DNA of 64,000 nt from NCBI RefSeq assembly GCF_006494815.1, contig NZ_CP041091.1, positions 2,432,501 through 2,496,500 of the forward strand, given 5' to 3'. The position numbers were made by a program, and so were the translations under genes. A model generated the notes under the pieces. The model had not been told where the DNA came from. It saw nothing but the letters and a program-made list of their open reading frames with translations, and did no database searches. This DNA comes from Nocardioides sambongensis. Its GTDB lineage: Bacteria; Actinomycetota; Actinomycetes; Propionibacteriales; Nocardioidaceae. The first letter of the stretch is position 1. Each line of letters begins with the position of its first letter. Below are positions 11,670 through 20,524 of the stretch, one piece after another.

Positions 11670-12371
11670 TCAGTCCGTCGGTGGATCCTGACCGGTCCGC
11701 TCCTCCCCCGCGGGGAGGAGGCCGTGCTGGTGCACCCAGACCACGGCGCGCACCCGGTCGCGCAGGTGCAGCTTGGCGAGGCAGTTGGAGACGTGGGTCT
11801 TCACCGTGGCCTCGCCCAGCACCAGGTGTTCGGCGATCTCGCCGTTGCTGAGTCCCTCGGCCACCAGCAGCAGCACCTCGCGCTCCCGCTCGGTGAGCCG
11901 CTCCCAGCCCGGTGGCGCAGGTCGGCCGGGCGGGTCGACCCGGACGCTGCCGGTCATCCGCTCGATCACCCGCAGCGTCACCTCGGGGGCGAGCAGTGCG
12001 TGGCCGGAGGCCGCCGCGCGCACCGCGTCGACCAGCGCATCGGGATCCGCGTTCTTCAGCAGGAAGCCGGTGGCTCCCGCGCCGAGCGCCTCGAAGAGGT
12101 AGTCGTCCCGGTCGAAGGTGGTCAGCATGATGACGGGGCCGAGGTCTTCGGCGACGAGCGACCGGGTGGCCTCGATGCCGTCGATGCCCGGCATCTGGAC
12201 GTCCATCAGCACCACGTCGGGACGCAACGCCCGGGCCTGGACGAGCGCGGCGGCGCCGTCCTCGGCCTCACCGACCACCTCCAGGTCGTCCTCCACCGAG
12301 AGGATGAGCCGGAAGCCGGAGCGCACCAGGTGCTGGTCGTCGACGACGAGCACCCGGATCGGACCGGTCAT
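11670..12371 (-). CDS. NarL/LuxR family response regulator
   Basis: 233-residue DNA-binding response regulator. The receiver has the acidic pair (VVDDQH), the phospho-acceptor Asp in VVLMDVQMPG, the switch Thr in MLTTF and the Lys in FLLKN. The LuxR-type helix-turn-helix spans about residues 160-215 (LTEREREVLLLVAEGLSNGEI and ATVKTHVSNCLAKLHLRDRV). It overlaps the kinase stop by four bases (ATGA), so the two are co-translated. A Pro-rich linker joins the domains. The adjacent exporter is a plausible target. Confidence 0.93.
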   Translation of the reverse strand: MTGPIRVLVVDDQHLVRSGFRLILSVEDDLEVVGEAEDGAAALVQARALRPDVVLMDVQMPGIDGIEATRSLVAEDLGPVIMLTTFDRDDYLFEALGAGATGFLLKNADPDALVDAVRAAASGHALLAPEVTLRVIERMTGSVRVDPPGRPAPPGWERLTEREREVLLLVAEGLSNGEIAEHLVLGEATVKTHVSNCLAKLHLRDRVRAVVWVHQHGLLPAGEERTGQDPPTD

Positions 12372-13756
12372 TCGGCTCCCGCCTCGGCGGGTGCGGGAGC
12401 CGGTGCGGCGGCCGGTGACCCGTCCGCCAGCGGGAACCGCACCCGCACCCGGAAGCCGCCGACGCTGCGCGGCCCGATGTCGACGACCGCCCGCCGCGCG
12501 GCCGCTCGCTCCCGTACGCCGAGCAGGCCGAGCCCGCTGCCGGAAGTGCCGTTGCGGGGACGGCCGTCGTCGGTCACCTCCACCTCCGCGTAGGGCGGGG
12601 TGGCCACCCGGTCCACCCGCAGCACGATCTGCGCACGGGTGGCGGTGGAGTGGCGTCGTACGTTGGTGACGGCCTCCTGGACGATCCGGTAGAGGGAGGT
12701 GCCGAGCGCAGCGGGCAGAGTGCCGGCGGCCCCGGGCGGGCTCTCGACGAGGTCGTAGCCGACGCGGAGCCGGTCACCGAGGCTCGGCTCGGCCAGCGCA
12801 CCGATCTCGGACCAGGACGGCTCGGGTGCCCGCGGGGCCCCGGCCGACGGGGCGTCACCGGCCGGTGCGCGCAGGGTGCCGACCAGCCGACGCATCTCGT
12901 CGACGGCGTCACGGGACGATTCCTCCACCTGTGCCAACGCGGTGGCGACCGACTGCTCGTCCCGGCCGAGCATCCGCCGACCGGCGGCCGCCTGCACACC
13001 GATCACCGACACGTGGTGGGCGACCACGTCGTGAAGCTCGCGTGCGATCCGCAGCCGCTCCTCCAGCACGGCGCGCTCCTGCAGTGCTGCGGTCTGGCGG
13101 GCGATCGTGGCGGCCTGCGCGGCGAGCCGGGTGGTCTGCCGGGCGCTGCGCCACGCGACCTGGCCGCCGAGCACCGCCCCGCCGAAGTAGAGGACGTTGA
13201 TCAGCGCGGTCAGCAGCACCGCGGCGGTGGCGGGCCCGAGCAGGCCGGGCCGGTCGTCGACGAGGCCCAGCTCGTCGGCCAGGGTCTCCAGGGAGCGTCC
13301 CAGCGAGAACTGCCAGGCCAGCCAGAGCGCCATGAAGGCCATCACCACGCCCACCACGGCGAGCATCTGGCGCCGGCTCCGGGCCCAGGCCACACCGGAG
13401 AAGATGGCGAAGAAGTAGGCCATCTGCAGCGGCACCTGCCCCATCAGGGTGGGGATCAGCACACCGGTGAGGAACATGTGGGCCCCGGCGAGCGCGAGCA
13501 CGGTCAGCGGCCAGCGACGACGCACCACCAGCAGCGCGCTGGCGGTGGCGATCACCAGCCAGTGCACCCACCAGGTGCCGCGGACGCCTTCGAAGGTGCC
13601 GACCGAGCGCAACAGCTCGACCGAGACCACCCCGAAGGCGAAGGTCGCCGCGCCGACGACGAGGTCCTGCGGCCCGATCCCACCGGGGCGGACCCACTGG
13701 TCGTCGACCGCGAAGAACTCCGCGGCGCGCTCGCTGAGCCTTCCTCGCGCCACCAC
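12368..13756 (-). CDS. NarL-type sensor histidine kinase
   Basis: 462-residue membrane kinase. Five or six hydrophobic segments occupy residues 25-205. The HisKA_3 box follows (ERLRIARELHDVVAHHVSVI; His in ELHDVV), then an HATPase region with the N-box (IVQEAVTNVRRHS), G1 (VTDDGRP) and GSGLGLLGVRERA. It ends in an Ala/Pro-rich tail. It sits in front of its response regulator. The first GTG (13756) is chosen because TAGGGT ends six bases before it; a GTG directly follows at 13753. Confidence 0.9.
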   Translation of the reverse strand: MVARGRLSERAAEFFAVDDQWVRPGGIGPQDLVVGAATFAFGVVSVELLRSVGTFEGVRGTWWVHWLVIATASALLVVRRRWPLTVLALAGAHMFLTGVLIPTLMGQVPLQMAYFFAIFSGVAWARSRRQMLAVVGVVMAFMALWLAWQFSLGRSLETLADELGLVDDRPGLLGPATAAVLLTALINVLYFGGAVLGGQVAWRSARQTTRLAAQAATIARQTAALQERAVLEERLRIARELHDVVAHHVSVIGVQAAAGRRMLGRDEQSVATALAQVEESSRDAVDEMRRLVGTLRAPAGDAPSAGAPRAPEPSWSEIGALAEPSLGDRLRVGYDLVESPPGAAGTLPAALGTSLYRIVQEAVTNVRRHSTATRAQIVLRVDRVATPPYAEVEVTDDGRPRNGTSGSGLGLLGVRERAAARRAVVDIGPRSVGGFRVRVRFPLADGSPAAAPAPAPAEAGAE

Positions 13757-13762
13757 GGCCCC

Positions 13763-13768
13763 ACCCTA
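13763..13768 (-). promoter_or_regulatory. -10 element of a leaderless promoter for the kinase gene
   Basis: TAGGGT on the minus strand, six bases before the GTG at 13756; drives the kinase/regulator pair. Confidence 0.5.
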
Positions 13769-13784
13769 GAGGGAGCTGGGCGGC

Positions 13785-14231
13785 TCAGGAGGTCGGCGGA
13801 CCCACCAGAAGCGCGGCACCGGTCAGCACCGCGACGGCGCAGACGCCCACGGCGGCGCCCCGCGCCGGCTTGCGCAGCACCCAGGCGGCGATCCAGTCGA
13901 GCGGTCCCGACGGCGCCTCGGCGCGCAGCCGCCAGGTCGGCGCCAGCCACCGGTGGCGCACCGCCCACCACTCCAGCAGGAGAGTGGCGAAGGGCGGTAT
14001 CGCGGCGACCAGCGCGACCAGGGTGCGGCCGACGCCCCACCGGCGGTCGACCGCAACCAGCGCCGTCACCACCACGTAGGCGACGAAGACGGCACCGTGC
14101 ACTATCCCGAAGACCCGCACCCCCAGCTCGGTGGTCTCGGTGCCGTACTTGAGGAACATCCCGATCAGCAGCAGTGCCCAGGTGATCGCCTCGGCAACAG
14201 CGACGCGGCGGAACAGCTTCTCGGGGTTCAT
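13785..14231 (-). CDS. DUF3817 family membrane protein
   Basis: 148-residue integral membrane protein with three clear helices in the first 100 residues (ITWALLLIGMFLKY, FGIVHGAVFVAYVVVTALVA, TLVALVAAIPPFATLLLEWW), the layout of DUF3817 proteins, plus a fourth near the C-terminus. Function unknown. The ATG at 14231 has GGAGAG six bases upstream. The 10-bp repeats separate it from the upstream flavoprotein gene, and both are probably on one transcript. Confidence 0.8.
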   Translation of the reverse strand: MNPEKLFRRVAVAEAITWALLLIGMFLKYGTETTELGVRVFGIVHGAVFVAYVVVTALVAVDRRWGVGRTLVALVAAIPPFATLLLEWWAVRHRWLAPTWRLRAEAPSGPLDWIAAWVLRKPARGAAVGVCAVAVLTGAALLVGPPTS

Positions 14232-14243
14232 CTCGTTCTCTCC

Positions 14244-14286
14244 GGGTTCGTGCGGGTTCGTGCGGGTTCGCGCGGGTTCGCGCGGG
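14244..14286. repeat. Four tandem 10-bp repeats between two genes
   Basis: Unit GGGTTCG(T/C)GC repeated four times plus a partial fifth, exactly between the flavoprotein stop (14288) and the ribosome site of the DUF3817 gene. Likely slippage-generated; copy number could vary between strains. Confidence 0.8.
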
Positions 14287-14287
14287 A

Positions 14288-15052
14288 TCAGCCGTCGGCC
14301 TCGGCGGCGGCGAGCTCGGCCTTCCACGCCCGGAAGGTCTCCTCGGTGCGACCACGGCGCCAGTAGCCGGAGATGGAGACGTCGGCGCGCGGCACCTCCC
14401 GCTCCTTCAGCAGGTAGGGCCGGATGCCGTGCATCACGTCCTGGGCCTCCCCGTGCACGAACGCGTGCACGCGGCCGGGCAGCCAGGGCAGGGCGCGGGT
14501 GGCCGCCTCGAGGTCCGGGTGGTCCGGGGCGGAGCGGTGCAGCCAGGTCAGCGACATCTCCGCCGGCACGCCGAGGTCTTGCTGGTGGGCGGCGGAGTCC
14601 ACCTGGACGACCACGTGGCCGGCGGCGTCGCTCGGCAGGGTGGTCAGGGCCTGGCGGATCGCGGGCAGCGCGGCCTCGTCGCCGACCAGGAGGTGCCAGG
14701 CGGCCTCCCGATCCGGCGCGTAGCCGCCGCCGGGACCTCGCACGGTGATCCGGTCGCCGGGCGCCGCCGCGGCGGCCCAGGGGCCGGCGACGCCGGTGTC
14801 CCCGTGCACCACGAAGTCGATCGCCAGCGTGCCTGTGACCGGGTCGGGGTCGAGCGCGGTGTAGGTGCGCATCAGCGGCCGCTCCCCCTTCTCGAGCGCG
14901 GCCGGGTCCCCGAACACCAGCTTCACGTAGCGGTCGGTGTCCTCGCTGCCGACGAAGGCGGAGAGGTCCTCGCTGCGGAAGCGGAGCCGGACCATGCCCG
15001 GCGACAACCTCTCCGAGGCGGTCACGATCAGCTCGGTCAACGGCTTGCTCAC
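14288..15052 (-). CDS. Siderophore-interacting protein, FAD-binding reductase
   Basis: 254-residue flavoprotein of the SIP/ViuB family, which reduces ferric siderophores in the cytoplasm to release iron. An N-terminal FAD-binding barrel (TELIVTASERLSPGMVRLRF, with the flavin motif MRTYT near residue 60) is followed by a NAD(P)H-type domain (HLLVGDEAALPAIRQAL) and a C-terminal VSISGYWRRGRTEE segment typical of SIPs. The GTG at 15052 fits the family's N-terminus; the frame stays open to 15154 but upstream residues are unlike the family. No clear ribosome site is seen. Confidence 0.87.
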   Translation of the reverse strand: MSKPLTELIVTASERLSPGMVRLRFRSEDLSAFVGSEDTDRYVKLVFGDPAALEKGERPLMRTYTALDPDPVTGTLAIDFVVHGDTGVAGPWAAAAAPGDRITVRGPGGGYAPDREAAWHLLVGDEAALPAIRQALTTLPSDAAGHVVVQVDSAAHQQDLGVPAEMSLTWLHRSAPDHPDLEAATRALPWLPGRVHAFVHGEAQDVMHGIRPYLLKEREVPRADVSISGYWRRGRTEETFRAWKAELAAAEADG

Positions 15053-15395
15053 AACACTCGACACTAGCCGGGACCTCCAGGGAGCCGGCCATCGCGGCGA
15101 GCGTGCTCCACGCCACCCTGCGGGTCCCGCCAGGTCGCGCACCGGGTCGCGCACACCGAGGCGGGCGTTTCCTCCCGAACGCTCGTTCTCCCACAGGTTG
15201 GCGATGCGGTCCGCTGCTGGAGCGGTTCATGCTGGACCAGGCACCGACCCCGTCGCCGGGTTCCGGGTCGAGGATCGGCCGTCATACGCCCTGGGTTGAC
15301 GACCGACCACCGTTCGGCCCCACCCGTGATCCCCCAATTGTCCGCGGATGCCGGCGACGGGGCCGGTCGCCTTCCCCGGTCCGAACGTCTCCCGA

Positions 15396-15414
15396 ACCGG
15401 GACGCTGTCCCGGT
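15396..15414. promoter_or_regulatory. Palindrome upstream of the kinase promoter
   Basis: Perfect 8-bp arms (ACCGGGAC and GTCCCGGT) around a 3-base centre, 24 bases before the candidate -35 box; a likely operator. Confidence 0.4.
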
Positions 15415-15437
15415 GGGCGACCGATCGGATGAAGGTG

Positions 15438-15465
15438 CTGACGCGTCCCCGAAATGTGGTATAGG
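15438..15465 (+). promoter_or_regulatory. Candidate sigma-70 promoter of the kinase operon
   Basis: CTGACG and TATAGG separated by 16 bases, the best promoter-like pair in the 685-bp region. It would give a leader of about 265 bases. Confidence 0.45.
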
Positions 15466-15737
15466 CTCCCAGTCCTGGTGGGACGCGGGGCACGACCGCC
15501 CCTAGGTTTTCAGCCAGGCAACTCGGGGCGCCTGTCGGGAAGCAGGGACTTGCCGGCATGCGGTTGTGGCAACACGACCAGGGGACACGGCGTATGGGGA
15601 CGTCTGGTCGCGGCTCCTCATGGACCCGTGGCAGAACGAGTGAACTCGGGGGAATCTGCTCCAAGGAGAATCCACCCAATCGGGGACACGTTTGAGGTTT
15701 CACTACCTGGACTGGGGACGTCCAGGGAGGACTTCCT

Positions 15738-17347
15738 ATGCACAACCCATATCCGCCGACCGTGTGGGGACGACCGGCCACCATCCTGGTGCTCGTGGCG
15801 ACCGCCACACCACAACTCGCGTTCCGGATGCTCGACACGGCAAACGGGACCTGGACCGAGGCGACCACGGTCGCCCAGTTCTCCGTCGCGCCGCTCTGCA
15901 CGCTCGCAGCAGCGGTCACCTACTTCCAGTACCGGATCTGCCGGAAGACCGCGTTGGCCTGGCTGACGCTCTTCCTGACGCTGTACAGCGTGCAGTCGGT
16001 CGCCCTGGCGATGATCCGGCTCAACAACGCCGGTCACTACCAGCGCCCGGGTGGGCGCTGATCGTCGACCTGACGGTGGCGCTCGGGGTCGCCCTCACCG
16101 CGCTCGTGGTCCGCAACCGGATCTGTCGCGTCGATCCTCTGGCGGCCGGCCTGGTGCTCGGTCTGCTCATCGGCACGGCTCACCTGCGCCTGGACGTGGG
16201 CGGTCCGTCGATCCTGGAGCACCTGCCGCCCGTGGCAGGGGTCAGCTTCCTGGTGGTGGCGCTGTGGGGCTTCGCCGCGTACCAGGCGGCCAGGACCACG
16301 GGCCCGCTGCCTGCGTGGCTCACCCGCCGGGTGATCGCGGCCATGGTGCTGCTGACCATCAGCAGGGTCGACGTCGTACCCAACGGCGAACCGTACGTCG
16401 AGGGCGTGCTGATCGTCACCGCGTCGATCCTCGGCGCCACGCTGCTGCTCTGCGCGACGCTGGCCGGGCTCCGCAACGAGATCCAGCACCACGAGGAGTG
16501 GCTGGAGTCGTTGGGCACCAAGGTGGCGCTGATGGAGGCCCAACAGGTCGACCAGCGCTCGCGGATGCACGAGATCACCAACACGGTGGCCGGCATCGCC
16601 TGCGCCTCACGGCTGATCCACGACCAGGGCGACCTGCGCCGCGAGGACCGGGCCCGGCTCGAAGGCATGCTGGACCGGGAGGCCGCACGGCTGGTCCGGA
16701 TCCTCGGTGACGATCGCGCCGCGATCGCCGCCACCACCGCGGCCGGCGGCACCGCCCCGGCCCACCTGCCTCCGGCACTGGGCCGTCCGCGGCGCGGTGC
16801 CGCGGCACAGTCCGTCCCGATGCACTCCGAACCGGCGCCGGTCGACGAACCCGTCGGTCCGACGCTGGCCGTCCTCGACCTGGACACGGTCCTCGAGCCG
16901 CTGGTCTGCGCGCAGCAGGCGCTCGGGCGCGACGTCGTCTACGCACCCACCGGGCTGCGCATCCACGGCGACGCGGACGGACTGGCGGAGGCGTTCAACG
17001 TGCTGCTGGACAACTCCCGCAAGCACGCTCCGGGCGCCACCACCACCATCGAGGCCGAGGAGACCGACGGCATCGCGAAGATCGTCGTCAGCGACGACGG
17101 CCCGGGGGTGCCGGCGAGCATCGCCGAGCGCGGCTTCTCCTGGGAGGGCCGCGGCGAGGAGTCCGGCGGTCAGGGACTCGGCCTGTGCCTGGCGCGGCAG
17201 CGGGTCGCCGCTTCCGGCGGACGGTTGGACCTGGTCCGCGGCACCAGCGGTGCCCGGTTCGTGGTCCGGCTGACGCCGGCGCACGGACCCGCGCAGCGCA
17301 GTGAGTCTCCCGCCGTGGCACCCGGACCCACGGGTGCCCTCTCGTGA
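15738..17347 (+). CDS. Membrane sensor histidine kinase, one apparent base deletion
   Basis: About 536 residues when read through a shift near 16046-16048. The ATG at 15738 has a GGAGG site seven bases upstream. Six to eight hydrophobic helices fill the first ~220 residues (ATILVLVATATPQLAFRML; then WALIVDLTVALGVALTALVV after the shift). The phospho-acceptor is probably His in MHEITNTVAGIA, and the ATPase domain shows LLDNSRKHAPGA, SDDGPGVP and GGQGLGLCLARQRV. Without correction the first frame stops at 16061 after HYQRPGGR; one extra C in the run gives P-GWALIVDL and an open frame. It overlaps its response regulator by four bases. It sits next to polysaccharide genes. Confidence 0.82.
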
Positions 17348-18033
17348 GGGGGGCCAACGGCCGCCAGCGAGTGTTGATCATCGACGACCACGTGCTGTTC
17401 GCGGAGTCGATCGAGCTCAGCCTCACCATGGAGGGCTACGACGTACGACGGGTGCCCGCGGCGAGCACGACGCCGGCGCAGGTGCTGGCAGCGGTGAGCC
17501 GCTACCAGCCCCGGGTCGTCCTGCTGGACCTCGACCTGGGTCCGCTCGGCGACGGGGTGCGGCTGATCAACCCGATCGCTCGCAACGGCGCCAACGTCGT
17601 GGTCCTGACCGCATCCACCGACCGGTCGCGCTGGGGGGACTGCATCCGCCAGGGCGCCCGCAAGGCGATCCCGAAGACCCAGCCGCTCAACGAGATCCTC
17701 TCCGTGGTCCGCAAGATCTGTCAGGGGCTGCCGGTGATGGACGCCGCCGAGCGGGAGGAGCTGATCGGTCTGTGGTCCGAGCACCGCAAGGCCGAGCAGG
17801 ACATCCGTGACCGGCTGGACCGGCTCACGCCCCGGGAGCGGGAGGTGCTCGGCCAGCTGGTGGCAGGTCACCAGGTGCGCGAGATCGCCCGCAGCAGCGT
17901 GGTCTCGGAGGCGACCGTGCGGACCCAGGTGAAGGCGATCCTGGCCAAGCTGGAGGTCTCCTCCCAGCTGGCCGCGGTCGGACTGGCCCGCCAGGTCGGC
18001 TGGTCGCCCCCCTCGGAGCAGGGCGCACTCTGA
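17344..18033 (+). CDS. LuxR-type response regulator
   Basis: 229-residue response regulator with a complete receiver: acidic pair in LIIDDH, phospho-Asp in VVLLDLDLG, Thr in VLTAS, Lys in AIPKT. A helical linker leads to a LuxR-type helix-turn-helix (LTPREREVLGQLVAGHQVREI and ATVRTQVKAILAKLEVSSQL). The GTG overlaps the kinase stop by four bases (GTGA). The C-terminal helix is closely similar to that of the degenerate regulator at 18091-18825 (LEVSSQLAAV versus LDVTSQLAAV), which suggests common ancestry or a shared DNA target. Confidence 0.92.
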   Translation: MRGANGRQRVLIIDDHVLFAESIELSLTMEGYDVRRVPAASTTPAQVLAAVSRYQPRVVLLDLDLGPLGDGVRLINPIARNGANVVVLTASTDRSRWGDCIRQGARKAIPKTQPLNEILSVVRKICQGLPVMDAAEREELIGLWSEHRKAEQDIRDRLDRLTPREREVLGQLVAGHQVREIARSSVVSEATVRTQVKAILAKLEVSSQLAAVGLARQVGWSPPSEQGAL

Positions 18034-18090
18034 GGCAGGCGAGGACGGCGCAGGCGGACCGGGTGGTCACGCCCCCACCAGGGGTGGGAC

Positions 18091-18825
18091 TCAGGTCCGG
18101 CCGGCGTCGTCCTCGGCGATCTCCCGCAGCGCGGCGTACCGGGCGACCGCGGCCAGTTGTGAGGTCACGTCGAGCTTGAGCAGGACCGACCGCACCTGGT
18201 GGCGCACGGTCGAGACGGTGACCCCCCGGACCTCGGCGACCTCCGGCACGCTGCGCCCGAGGAAGAGGAGGTCCAGCACCTCGCGCTCGGAGGGGGTCAG
18301 CGAGGCGAGCGTCACGTGGATCGCTCGCTGCTCGTCGTGCACCCGGGACCAGGCGCCCCGCCAGCCCGCGACGTCCACCCCCGGGGGCTCGATGCCGACG
18401 GCCGCCGCCCGCACGGCCTGGGCCACCTCATCCAACGAGCTGCTGCGCGCCAGCACCGCGGTCGCGCCGGCCTCCAGATAGGCCCCCCACAGCGGGCCGG
18501 CGGGAACGGCGGTCAGCACGATCCAGCGGAGGTCGCCGACGGCGGCGACCACCTCCCGCACGTGACCCAGCACGTCCGAGCGGTCGCTCTCGAACAGGGC
18601 CACCCCGACCGCCGGCCGACGACCCGGGACCGCGTCGACCTCGGCGCGCGCAGGAGGCCAGGCCAGCGGCACCGCGGCCAGCCCACAGCTGCTCAGCCCG
18701 GCGGCGATCGCCTCGGCCAGGAGGGCCTGGTCGGAGACGACGACCGCAGGCTCGGGCTCCTCGGTCTCGTCGCGTTCCTCGGGCCCGTCGGGCACGTCGC
18801 GTCCGGCGGGCCCGTCGGGCTCCAC
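18091..18825 (-). CDS. LuxR-family regulator with degenerate receiver domain
   Basis: 244-residue DNA-binding protein. The GTG at 18825 is chosen for its GAGGAGG site six bases upstream; the frame stays open to 18957. After an acidic N-terminus comes a receiver-like fold (VVVSDQALLAEAIAAGL to ATAVLARSSSLDEVAQAVRAA). The usual phospho-Asp position reads VALFES and the conserved Lys is Arg, so phosphorylation at the normal site is unlikely. The LuxR helix-turn-helix is intact (LTPSEREVLDLLFLGRSVPEV, then TVSTVRHQVRSVLLKLDVTS). It is convergent with the neighbouring response regulator. It may act as a phosphorylation-independent partner or antagonist of that regulator; this is inference. Confidence 0.8.
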   Translation of the reverse strand: MEPDGPAGRDVPDGPEERDETEEPEPAVVVSDQALLAEAIAAGLSSCGLAAVPLAWPPARAEVDAVPGRRPAVGVALFESDRSDVLGHVREVVAAVGDLRWIVLTAVPAGPLWGAYLEAGATAVLARSSSLDEVAQAVRAAAVGIEPPGVDVAGWRGAWSRVHDEQRAIHVTLASLTPSEREVLDLLFLGRSVPEVAEVRGVTVSTVRHQVRSVLLKLDVTSQLAAVARYAALREIAEDDAGRT

Positions 18826-19091
18826 GACGTGCCTCCTCGGCGCCTGTCGCGTGTGCTGGCTCGCGTGGTACGGCGACCTCGGGTCGGCTGCGGACGGCGC
18901 GCGACGGAGCGGTGGGTCGAACACAACGCCCTCCGCTCCATCGCCGAGGCGGAACACGACTCCGGTCGGCCGGCACCGTCAGAGTCAACGGTACTGGTCG
19001 TTCGGCCTTTCTCGCCTGTCAGAACGCAACCGCAACGGGCGCGGGCCACTCGTCGCCAGATTTGGGGGTCATTCGAGTGGAGCGACCGCGC

Positions 19092-20249
19092 TCAGCGCGA
19101 GGCAGCGCGCCGGCGCCGGATGTCGAGCGGGGCGTGCAGCACGTCGATCACCCGACGCTGCTGCGCCGGGAGCATCTGATGGAACAGCGGCAGGATCAAC
19201 GTCGTCCGGGTCAGGTGCTCGGTGGCCGGCAGCGGTGGGCCGCCCGGGGCGGCGTAGGCCGGCTCCAGGTGCGCCGCCATGATCCCGCGCCGCGCCGAGA
19301 CGCCGACCTCGGCCAGGGTCGCCAGCAGCTGGTCGCGGCTCAGCGGATACTCCTCCCCCACCTCGACCCAGAACGACTGGAAATTGGTGCGACCGTGCGG
19401 AGGATCGGCCACCGCCCGCAGCCCGGGGATGCCGGCGATCGACGCCGAGTAGACCGCGGCGAGCTCGCGGCGGCGTCGTACCACCTGCTCGAGGCGGCCG
19501 AGCTGGACCAGGCCGACGGCGGCCTGGAGGTCGGTCATCCGGTAGTTGAAGCCGATCTCCGGATACTCCTCGGCCCCGGTCGACGTCGCCCCGTGCCGAT
19601 CGCCGGCGGAGCTCGACAGTGCGTGCTCGCGCAGCCGACGCGAGCGCACCGCCCATGCCGCGTTGCTGGTGGTGAGCATCCCGCCCTCACCGGTGGTGAG
19701 GATCTTGTGCGGATGGAACGACCAGGCCGCCGCCTCGGCCTTGGCGCCGACCGGCTGCCCCTCGTAGAGGGAGCCGGCCGCGCAGGCGGCGTCCTCGATC
19801 ACCGGGATCGCCATCGGGTCGCACAGCGCGCGCAACGGCGCGAGGTCGACCGGGACACCCCCCTGGTCAACCGCGATCACCGCGGCCGTCCGCGGCGTCA
19901 GCACCGCCTCCACGGTCTCGGCGGTGACGTTGCCGGTGACCGGGTCGACATCGCAGAAGACCGGACGCGCACCCAGGTAGGTCGGGGCGTTCGCGGTCGC
20001 GATGAACGAGTACGACGGCACCACCACGTCCGCGTCCGGTGGGACCCCGGCGACCACGAGCGCCAGGTGCAAGGCGGCGGTGCAGCTGGAGGTGGCCACC
20101 GCGTGGTTGATCTGCTGGGCCTCGGCGAACTGCTCCTCGAACTCGGCCACGCGCGGCCCCTGGGCCACCCACCCGGACTCCAGGACCTCCCGGACGGCCT
20201 CGATCTCCTCCTCCCCGAGCCATGACTGCATCACGTGGATGCGCTTCAT
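19092..20249 (-). CDS. DegT/DnrJ/EryC1/StrS family aminotransferase
   Basis: 385-residue PLP-dependent enzyme that transfers an amino group to a nucleotide-linked keto-sugar, usually for surface glycan or glycoconjugate synthesis. Family landmarks are SGWVAQGPRVAEFEEQFAE, TSSCTAALHLAL, VIEDAACAAGS, the PLP-binding Lys in SFHPHKILTTGEGG and FNYRMTDLQAAVG. The ATG at 20249 has a GAGG site. It is divergent from the LCP and glycosyltransferase genes and so marks the edge of a polysaccharide locus. Sugar substrate unknown. Confidence 0.92.
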   Translation of the reverse strand: MKRIHVMQSWLGEEEIEAVREVLESGWVAQGPRVAEFEEQFAEAQQINHAVATSSCTAALHLALVVAGVPPDADVVVPSYSFIATANAPTYLGARPVFCDVDPVTGNVTAETVEAVLTPRTAAVIAVDQGGVPVDLAPLRALCDPMAIPVIEDAACAAGSLYEGQPVGAKAEAAAWSFHPHKILTTGEGGMLTTSNAAWAVRSRRLREHALSSSAGDRHGATSTGAEEYPEIGFNYRMTDLQAAVGLVQLGRLEQVVRRRRELAAVYSASIAGIPGLRAVADPPHGRTNFQSFWVEVGEEYPLSRDQLLATLAEVGVSARRGIMAAHLEPAYAAPGGPPLPATEHLTRTTLILPLFHQMLPAQQRRVIDVLHAPLDIRRRRAASR

Positions 20250-20411
20250 GCGTGCGCCTCACAAGGCTCGGAATCCATCATGGTCGTCCCTTCTCGATGG
20301 ACGTCGGGCCGTGCGTGCGATCACCATCGCCTCCTTCGCCCGGCCCGACCGGCTCAGCATCGACCCCGGAATCACGCGGCCGACCCCCCGGCGGCCCGCG
20401 ATCACCGATAT

Positions 20412-20434
20412 CGGGGAGCCCCCGCGGCTCCCCG
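20412..20434. repeat. Stem-loop upstream of the LCP gene
   Basis: Perfect 9-bp stem (CGGGGAGCC / GGCTCCCCG) with a 5-base loop, about 90 bases before the LCP start, within the 275-bp divergent region 20250-20524. It may regulate the polysaccharide operon or insulate the two divergent transcripts. Confidence 0.5.
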
Positions 20435-20524
20435 CCCGCTGCGCCGACCGGTCCGGTGACCACTTCTGGGTAACCCCACCCGAACCCGGTCCGCAGGTCC
20501 GGACGGCGACCCGACCCTCGTCGC

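Larger units (their letters stand above)
15053..15737. other. 685-bp intergenic region upstream of a sensor kinase
   Basis: No convincing gene on either strand. GC drops compared with neighbours, particularly in 15430-15740. It contains a perfect palindrome (15396-15414), a promoter-like pair of boxes (15438-15465) and several GGGGAC(A/G) motifs (near 15584, 15597, 15684 and 15715) in what would be a leader of about 270 bases. The divergent SIP promoter should lie near 15053-15150. Confidence 0.5.

Noticed and set aside
15227..15919. 230-codon minus-strand frame covering the long intergenic region
   Set aside because: It overlaps the kinase start, has no ribosome site, signal or domain, and its composition is not protein-like.
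17344..18033. Shift in the response regulator similar to that in its kinase
   Set aside because: The frame is continuous and all receiver and HTH motifs are in place.
18076..18092. Short hairpin between convergent regulators as a terminator
   Set aside because: Only a 6-bp stem with a 3-base loop; too weak to list as a feature.
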